The notes beneath the pieces are model-generated. The model saw nothing but the letters and a program-made list of their open reading frames with translations, ran no database searches and was not told where the DNA came from. Positions 23,994-28,967 of a stretch of DNA of 28,967 nucleotides are shown here, one piece after another. Location of the stretch: the NCBI GenBank assembly GCA_019690055.1, contig JADGGF010000006.1, positions 1-28,967 on the forward strand, in the 5' to 3' direction. Each line of letters starts with the position of its first letter. Position 1 is the first letter of the stretch. The translations under genes were made by a program, and so were the position numbers. Source of the DNA: Micromonosporaceae bacterium (GTDB lineage: Bacteria; Actinomycetota; Actinomycetes; Mycobacteriales; Micromonosporaceae).

Positions 23994-24881
23994 GTGGCCA
24001 CCGCACCGGCGTTGCTCGCCCATCTCGTGGACGACGGAACGACGGATATCGATGAAGATCAGCGCTTGATCGAGGCGGTTGGGGAGCACCGACGACACCT
24101 GGCGGCCTGGTACGGCGACGTCGTCGGCCTGCTCGTCGTCCGGGCCTCGGCGGCACCGCTGCTGGTGCGGGCCGGGGTGGTGGCGGGGCTGCGCGTGGCG
24201 GTCATGGCGGACACCGGGCTGGACCGGCTGGGCGGTACGGTCGCGGTGCTGCGCGAGGCCGGCGCCGTCGTGCAGCGGGTGGAGGTGGCGGTCGCCAAGC
24301 GGGGCGAGGACCCGGTGCCCGGGGTCCGGCGACTGCTGGCGGCCGCGGGCAGCCTCCCGGGGACGGCGGTGCACGCAGAGATTCCACTGACCGGTGGCCT
24401 CATCGACGCGCTTGACCTCCTCGCCCAGAGCCGGCTCGGGCCGGACGGGCCGGCGGCGACGTTTCGGATCGGTGGGTTGGCCAGCGAGCTCTTTCCGCCG
24501 CCGATGGTGCTGGCCGGGGTCATCTGCGCCTGCCGGGACCGGGGGCTGCGGTTCACGATCTGCGCGGGGGTGACCAAGGCGCTGCGCCACAGCGACCACG
24601 AGACCGGCTTCGCCCATCACGGCGCGCTCAACGTCCTCGCCGCCTGCCTGTCGGCCGCCTCCGGAGCCGGGGTCAGCGCGGTCGCCGAACGGCTGGCGAC
24701 CGCCGATCCGGTGGGCCTGGTGGAGGCCGTACGCGCGGCCCGCGACGCCCCGCGACCGCTCTGGATCGCGTTCACCTCGGCCCGGTTGGTCGACACGGTG
24801 GCCGACCTGGAACTCCTCGATGTGATCTCACGCCGGACGGGATTCGATGAAGCCGACCGCGATCGCCCGGCCGCCGGGTAG
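23994..24881 (+). CDS. Conserved actinobacterial protein of unknown function
   Basis: 295 residues, no signal peptide or membrane helix. I recognise it as an uncharacterised soluble family from the segment TKALRHSDHETGFAHHGALN and the N-terminal LLAHLVDDGTTD...EAVGEHRRHLAAWY. Alternating hydrophobic strands and helices (GLRVAVMADTGLDRLGGTVA, ATFRIGGLASELFPP, GLRFTICAGVTKAL) suggest an alpha/beta barrel; that is inference. Conserved His and Asp/Glu in the HSDHETGFAHHG motif could form an active or metal site. GTG 23994 is preferred since TATCGT lies 8 nt upstream and family members start close to LVDD; GTG 23952, 8 nt after ispF, would add 14 residues. Confidence 0.7.
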   Translation: MATAPALLAHLVDDGTTDIDEDQRLIEAVGEHRRHLAAWYGDVVGLLVVRASAAPLLVRAGVVAGLRVAVMADTGLDRLGGTVAVLREAGAVVQRVEVAVAKRGEDPVPGVRRLLAAAGSLPGTAVHAEIPLTGGLIDALDLLAQSRLGPDGPAATFRIGGLASELFPPPMVLAGVICACRDRGLRFTICAGVTKALRHSDHETGFAHHGALNVLAACLSAASGAGVSAVAERLATADPVGLVEAVRAARDAPRPLWIAFTSARLVDTVADLELLDVISRRTGFDEADRDRPAAG

Positions 24882-24922
24882 CGTCGCCCCGTTCCCCTCC
24901 GTCGCCCGACCGCGGGTCCCGG

Positions 24923-24928
24923 TACGCT
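24923..24928 (+). promoter_or_regulatory. Possible -10 box of the beta-propeller gene
   Basis: TACGCT lies 20 nt before the ATG at 24948, with GGAGG between. No clear -35. Start point would be near 24935. Confidence 0.35.
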
Positions 24929-24947
24929 GCGGGACCTGGAGGTGCCG

Positions 24948-26291
24948 ATGACGCGAGTGGAGCCACCGAAGCCGGCCGGAGAACGCCAGGCGGTGCCGGC
25001 CACCCCGGCCCGACGGCGGTGGCTGCGCTGGACGCTGGCCAGCGTCGGCGTGCTGGCCCTGCTCGCGGCCAGCGGGGCGGTCGCCTACCAGGTGTTCGCG
25101 CCCCAGGAGATGCTCGAGACGCCGACGGTGCCCTACCCCGAGGTGCAGGTCATCACCGACGAACGGCCGTTCAGCGAGCTCCGCGCGGCCCCCCTGGTCG
25201 TGGAGGGCCGGATCCGGGTCTATGCGGAGAAATACCGGGTCTGGTCCGACGCCCCGGTCGGCATCCGCTACGAGACCACCCCCTACTGGTCCTTCCGCCG
25301 CTGGCCGGCCCAGGTCGTCGGCCTCATCCTGGCGACGACGAGCAGCGGGATCGTCGTGGTGAGCCAGTGGTCCGACGGCGAAATCATCGCCATCGATGCT
25401 CGGCGGGGGGTCATCTCGTGGCGGGACAGCGCGCCGATCGCGGAGTCCCGCAGCTACGACGGCCGCCGCACGGGCGCGTCGGTGGTCTACACGCCGCGCT
25501 CCCTGGTCACCGCCGCGATCAACAACGGGACGGTGCTGATCGTGTCGGCGCCCCGTCAGCTCATCGGCATCGATGCTCGGACCGGTACCCGGCTCTGGCA
25601 GCGCGACCTCATCGCGCCGTGCGAGCCGGCCGTGTGGACGGGCGCCGGCCTCGTCGCGGTGCCCGCCTGCCACGAGGCGAAACTCACGTTCTACGACGCC
25701 GCCACGGGCGTCGAGCGAGGCGCGTGGACCTCACCCGACCCCGAGGTGAGGCCCGCCCCCGGGCTCTGCCAGGCCAGCCGGAGCGAGTGCCGGGTCATCA
25801 CCGTGAACTTCAAGACCTGGCTGCTCGGCGCCGACGCCAGCCTGACCAGCGTCCCCGACCTCGAACGGGGCGCCCAGCTCGCCGGGGAACGGGTGATCTA
25901 CCAGACCGGGATCGGCGTGGCTGCCCGCCGGCTCACCGACCCCGAACCCCTGTGGAGCTGGCAGGGGCGCGGCCGCCTGATCTCCGCCGACTCGGCGGGC
26001 GTCTACCTGCTTACCGACCAACGGACCGTGCTCGCGCTCAGCCCGGCCACCGGGCGCCTCGCCGCCGTCGGGTGTGCCGCCGCGCAGGGCGAGAACTGGG
26101 AACCGGGCCACGTCTACCCGACCGGCACGGGCACGTACCTGGCTCTCGAGCGGATCAACAAGGGCGCCTCGCCCACGGCCGACGACCAGGCGTACTACTT
26201 CGGACCGCGCCCGATCGCCCTCGTCGAGCTGTACCCGCTGACGAAGCTGCCGCAGTGGCCGGGCAAGTTCGCCGCCTGCGCCTCCGTCTAG
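24948..26291 (+). CDS. Membrane-anchored PQQ-like beta-propeller protein
   Basis: 447 residues. A basic cytoplasmic N-terminus (RRRWLRW) is followed by one transmembrane helix (about 27-47) and a large extracellular domain. The domain contains propeller blades of the PQQ/quinoprotein type: GEIIAIDARRGVISW, RQLIGIDARTGTRLWQRDL, KLTFYDAATGVERGAW and RTVLALSPATGRLA. No PQQ-binding or dehydrogenase residues are evident, so a binding or scaffold role is more likely than catalysis (inference). ATG 24948 has GGAGG (24938-24942) at 5 nt; GTG 24942 overlaps that site. Several cysteines in the last third may form disulfides. It is probably transcribed alone and converges on the aminotransferase gene. 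Confidence 0.82.
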   Translation: MTRVEPPKPAGERQAVPATPARRRWLRWTLASVGVLALLAASGAVAYQVFAPQEMLETPTVPYPEVQVITDERPFSELRAAPLVVEGRIRVYAEKYRVWSDAPVGIRYETTPYWSFRRWPAQVVGLILATTSSGIVVVSQWSDGEIIAIDARRGVISWRDSAPIAESRSYDGRRTGASVVYTPRSLVTAAINNGTVLIVSAPRQLIGIDARTGTRLWQRDLIAPCEPAVWTGAGLVAVPACHEAKLTFYDAATGVERGAWTSPDPEVRPAPGLCQASRSECRVITVNFKTWLLGADASLTSVPDLERGAQLAGERVIYQTGIGVAARRLTDPEPLWSWQGRGRLISADSAGVYLLTDQRTVLALSPATGRLAAVGCAAAQGENWEPGHVYPTGTGTYLALERINKGASPTADDQAYYFGPRPIALVELYPLTKLPQWPGKFAACASV

Positions 26292-26306
26292 CCCCTCGCC
26301 CGCACC

Positions 26307-26389
26307 ATCACCCGGGCCGGCGAGAACAACATCCCGGCCGGGAAGAACAACATCCCGGCCGGGAAACGACATCAGCCGGCCGAGAAGAA
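26307..26389. repeat. Palindromic minisatellite overlapping the aminotransferase 3' end
   Basis: Four degenerate units of about 19-24 nt. The central ones (26330-26350 and 26351-26369) read CATCCCGGCCGGGAA plus AGAACAA or ACGA; each holds the perfect palindrome CCCGGCCGGG. The outer units are CATCACCCGGGCCGGCGAGA (from 26307) and CATCAGCCGGCCGAGAAGAA (from 26370). The last unit is the coding end of the aminotransferase on the minus strand (FFSAG and stop). The array fills the gap between two convergent genes and may act as a two-way terminator. Confidence 0.75.
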
Positions 26390-27427
26390 CGTGTGCGCGA
26401 TGGCGAGGAAGGCGTCGTTCTCCTCCGGCGTGCCGATGCTCACCCGCACCCCGTCGCCCGCGAACGGGCGCACGAGGACCCCACCCGCCTCGCAGGCGGC
26501 CGCGAACGCGGTGGCCCGGTCGCCGGACAGCGGGAGCCAGACGAAGTTGGCCTGGGTGGGCGGAACCTCGGGCAGCAGCGACCGTACGGCCGACGCCACC
26601 CGCTCCCGCTCCGCGATCACGAGCTGCACGCGACGACGCATCTCCTCCTCGGCCTCGAGCGCGGCCACCGCCGCGGCCTGGGCGAGCCCCGAGACCGAGA
26701 ACGGGGTGACGACCTTCCGCACGGTCGCGGCCACCTCGGGCGAGGCGACCAGGTAGCCCACGCGCAGGCCGGCCAGCCCCCATGCCTTGGACATGGTGCG
26801 CAGCACCACCACGTTGGGCCGGTCCCCAAAGGCGGCCAGGCCGTCCGGCACCGCGTCGTCAGTGACGAACTCGCGGTACGCCTCGTCGAGCACGACCAGC
26901 ACATCGGAGGGGACCGCGTCGAGGAACTTGGCGAGCTCGTCGCGCCGCACGGCCGTCCCCGTCGGGTTGTTGGGGTTGCACACGAAGATCAGGCGCGTGC
27001 GCTCGGTGATCGCGGCCGCCATGGCCGGCAGGTCGTGCCCGTGCGCGGGGGTGTTCGGCACCCGTACGGCCACCGCCCCGGCCGTGGCGGTAAGGATCGG
27101 GTACGCCTCGAACGACCGCCAGGCGAAGAGGATCTCGTCGCCGTCCCGGCAGGTGACCGTGGCGAGGTGCTCGGCCAGGGCGACCGAGCCGCAGCCGGTG
27201 GCGATCCGGTCCGGGCTCACCCCGAGTCGCTGGGCGAGCCGCTCGCGCAGCGTCACCACCGCCATGTCGGGGTAGCGATGCGCCGAGGCCATGGCCTGCG
27301 TGACGGACTCGACCACCCCGGGCAGGGGCCCGTAGGGCACCTCGTTCGAGGAGAGCTTGATGGCGCCCGGCAGGGTCCGGCCGGGCACGTACTCCGGCAG
27401 AGCAGCAAGATCAGCGCGAGTCAGCAT
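26372..27427 (-). CDS. Aromatic / histidinol-phosphate aminotransferase (Pat/HisC-like)
   Basis: PLP-dependent class I/II aminotransferase of 351 residues. The PLP lysine is Lys214 in TMSKAWGLAGLRVGY; CNPNNPTGT (150-158) and Asp181 in VVLDEAYREF contact the cofactor, and the C-terminal VRVSIGTPEEN provides the carboxylate-binding Arg. The N-terminal KLSSNEVPYGPLP matches the Pat (phenylalanine/aromatic aminotransferase) branch better than HisC proper, whose motif is usually LxANENP; so I leave the symbol blank. ATG 27427 has GGAG (27437-27434) upstream. The start lies 17 nt inside the preceding RDD gene, so it is the third gene of a tight operon. Its last codons are part of a palindromic repeat. 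Confidence 0.92.
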   Translation of the reverse strand: MLTRADLAALPEYVPGRTLPGAIKLSSNEVPYGPLPGVVESVTQAMASAHRYPDMAVVTLRERLAQRLGVSPDRIATGCGSVALAEHLATVTCRDGDEILFAWRSFEAYPILTATAGAVAVRVPNTPAHGHDLPAMAAAITERTRLIFVCNPNNPTGTAVRRDELAKFLDAVPSDVLVVLDEAYREFVTDDAVPDGLAAFGDRPNVVVLRTMSKAWGLAGLRVGYLVASPEVAATVRKVVTPFSVSGLAQAAAVAALEAEEEMRRRVQLVIAERERVASAVRSLLPEVPPTQANFVWLPLSGDRATAFAAACEAGGVLVRPFAGDGVRVSIGTPEENDAFLAIAHTFFSAG

Positions 27428-28343
27428 GGCCTTCTCCAGTGGATCCCGAGGGTGACGTGGGCGCGTGACCCGAGGTGCCTGGACCGGGGGTCGTCGGGGT
27501 GGTCAGCTGACCGTCACGCGGCACCTGGACCACCACCGTTTGCGCGATCCGATCATGCAGCGCCTGACGTCGCTGACGATCGAGGACGAGGAAGAGGCAG
27601 TCGATGACCTGCAACAGGATGGGCACCCCGTAGCAGACCACCCAGAACGGCGTCGGCCAGGCCAGCCGGAACCAGCGCCGGAATGAGCGCCCGAAGCCCA
27701 GCCGCTCGTCGCTCTCTTCGCGCATCACCCGGATCCCGAAGATGCGCTTGCCCAGGGTCTGGCCCGTGTTGGCGCTCGCCGGCACCTCGTAGGCGAACCA
27801 GACCGCGGTGAGCACGACGCCCATCAGGACCATCATCTGGACGGCCCGGTCCGCGCTCGCCGGAATCGTGTCCACGGTGGCCGGCCGGTTCATCGCCCAC
27901 GCGATCAGCGGCCGAAAACTGCGCCAGAACTCGATCGCGAACCAGATGTTCGCCACCGCGGCGAGGAGCAGCACCATGAGCGCATCGACGAGCCGGGCCA
28001 TGAACCGCGCGCCCACCCCGGCCAGCAGGAACCCGTACGGTCGGGGCACCGCGACCGGGTGACGGTGGCTCATCGGCCAGGCGGTCGGGACGCCGGGGCC
28101 GCTCGGAACGCCGGGGCCGGTCGGGACGGTGGCGCCCGCACCGGTGCGCCCGGATGGGGGCAGCCCTGGGCCGGGCCCGGCCGCCACCGACGGCTCCGGG
28201 GGCGCCGCCGTCACCGCGGGCGGCCCGTCGGGCGGCGTCGCGTCGGCCGGAATCGGGTCGCCCAGCCAACCCTCGCCGTCCCACCACCGCTGGGTCGTGG
28301 GATCGGCCGGGTCCTTGTACCACCCAGGCGGGATCGTGCTCAC
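27411..28343 (-). CDS. DUF2510-RDD domain membrane protein
   Basis: 310-residue membrane protein. The N-terminal DUF2510 segment is PPGWYKDPADPTTQRWWDGE (about 5-24), a short Trp-rich module common on actinobacterial membrane proteins. A Pro/Gly/Ala-rich linker (about 33-95) leads to an RDD domain: ARFMARLVDALMVLLLAAVA with the Arg-Asp pair, further hydrophobic segments at about 167-183 and 238-258, and GQTLGKRIFGIRV. The tail is hydrophilic. The GTG start overlaps the stop of the upstream RDD gene (GTGA) and its own end overlaps the aminotransferase start by 17 nt. RDD proteins have been linked to ion transport or osmoadaptation in a few species; the role here is unknown. Confidence 0.88.
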   Translation of the reverse strand: MSTIPPGWYKDPADPTTQRWWDGEGWLGDPIPADATPPDGPPAVTAAPPEPSVAAGPGPGLPPSGRTGAGATVPTGPGVPSGPGVPTAWPMSHRHPVAVPRPYGFLLAGVGARFMARLVDALMVLLLAAVANIWFAIEFWRSFRPLIAWAMNRPATVDTIPASADRAVQMMVLMGVVLTAVWFAYEVPASANTGQTLGKRIFGIRVMREESDERLGFGRSFRRWFRLAWPTPFWVVCYGVPILLQVIDCLFLVLDRQRRQALHDRIAQTVVVQVPRDGQLTTPTTPGPGTSGHAPTSPSGSTGEGHADSR

Positions 28344-28967
28344 GGGGTGAGCCTAACGACCACCGTTTTGGCCGCCTTGTCGTGCAGGCACTGCTGATAT
28401 GGCTTGTCCCACAGCTGGAACAGCCCGTCCACCAGCCCCAGCCCGGGCACGAGGTTCATGCCGTACGTGGCGAAGAAGCGCAGGGTCAGGTGACGTCGGG
28501 TGAGGGTCTCGGTCGGGTCCAGCGGGACGATCCGAATCTTGGCGATCTTCTTCCCGTACGTCTGTCCGCCGTTCCGGAGCGCCAGCTCGACCTCATAGAT
28601 GTACATAAGTACCAACGACAGCGCCAGCATGAGGAACACGACGCCGATCACGCCGAGGGCCGTCCGGGCTCCGGTGGCGTCATCGACCGGCTCGCCGTTG
28701 ACCGTGGCGATCGGGGCCACCACCAGGAAGATGAGACAGAAGTAGAGCGGCAGGATGAACACCATGCTGATGGCGCCGAGGATCAGCCCGTCCAACAGGT
28801 AGGCGACCAACCGCTGGTCGAACCCGGCGAGCGGCTGACCACCGGGGCTCATGGGGACAGGACGGGGGCCGTATCCCCCCGCCCAGCCCGGTGGCGGTGG
28901 CACGGCGCCGGGTGCCGACGGGTACGGCGGTGGCGCGGCCGCGCCGGGAGCGGGCGGGTATAAGGGC
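28340..28967 (-). CDS. RDD domain membrane protein, 5' end outside window
   Basis: The reading frame is open to the window edge: proline-rich PLYPPAPGAAAPPPYPSAPG precedes GTG 28903, so the true start is probably beyond the window. The RDD domain begins FDQRLVAYLLDGLILGAISM, with hydrophobic segments there and at GVIGVVFLMLALSLVLMYIY, and contains GGQTYGKKIAKIRIV, the second RDD signature. It ends WDKPYQQCLHDKAAKTVVV, close to the corresponding QALHDRIAQTVVV of the next gene, so the two RDD genes may be a duplicated pair. Stop and next start share GTGA. Substrate unknown. Confidence 0.85.
   Translation of the reverse strand, partial: PLYPPAPGAAAPPPYPSAPGAVPPPPGWAGGYGPRPVPMSPGGQPLAGFDQRLVAYLLDGLILGAISMVFILPLYFCLIFLVVAPIATVNGEPVDDATGARTALGVIGVVFLMLALSLVLMYIYEVELALRNGGQTYGKKIAKIRIVPLDPTETLTRRHLTLRFFATYGMNLVPGLGLVDGLFQLWDKPYQQCLHDKAAKTVVVRLTP

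Noticed and set aside
26307..26389. CRISPR array
   Set aside because: Units are contiguous palindromes of about 20 nt with no spacers and no cas genes nearby.
25019..27607. 862-codon plus-strand frame across the beta-propeller and aminotransferase genes
   Set aside because: Overlaps well-supported genes on both strands, is very Arg/Pro/Gly/His-rich and matches no family.

Overview
The window reads as a chromosomal housekeeping segment of a very GC-rich actinomycete. Lsr2, CarD, a RadA/LpqE/CarD/IspD/IspF neighbourhood, an actinobacterial ClpC, DUF2510-RDD membrane proteins and several GTG starts that look leaderless all point to Actinobacteria. Wording of several proteins (UppS, CarD, the uncharacterised family after IspF) is most like Micromonosporaceae as I remember them; no database was searched.

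Left block (1-8758, all +): end of dnaJ, rsmE, a HIT protein, a broken phosphatase gene, phoH, ybeY, a CNNM/CBS (CorC-like) membrane protein, a deaminase-like protein without zinc ligands, era, recO and uppS. This is the conserved actinobacterial order around phoH-era-recO-uppS, joining chaperone, ribosome/RNA maturation, repair and cell-wall lipid carrier genes. phoH to era is tightly packed with short gaps and overlaps.

Middle block (8917-17955): lsr2 (-) diverges from clpC (+) across about 590 bases that hold a good lsr2 promoter and a possible ClgR site. clpC ends at a 16-bp-stem terminator. mutY and a NodB-type deacetylase lipoprotein form a translationally coupled pair (-). Divergent from them are a double-ACT protein coupled to a peptide deformylase, then an anchored secreted protein. 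radA (-) follows; disA, its usual neighbour, is not in the window.

Right block (18036-28967): an LpqE-type lipoprotein (-), a two-gene operon of a UbiG-like methyltransferase and a type III polyketide synthase (-), and an anchored thioredoxin-like protein (-) lie between radA and carD. carD, ispD and ispF (+) link RNA polymerase control with the MEP isoprenoid pathway. Then come an uncharacterised conserved protein, a membrane-anchored beta-propeller (+), and a reverse operon of two RDD membrane proteins and an aromatic/histidinol-phosphate aminotransferase.

No mobile element, phage, CRISPR, tRNA or rRNA was seen. I found no convincing new multi-gene system. The most unusual signals are non-coding: a hairpin-module array before rsmE, a pair of near-perfect palindromes beside a decayed phosphatase gene, a three-copy tandem repeat in the carD leader, and a palindromic minisatellite that includes the 3' end of the aminotransferase gene. 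The polyketide synthase/methyltransferase islet is the best candidate for accessory chemistry.
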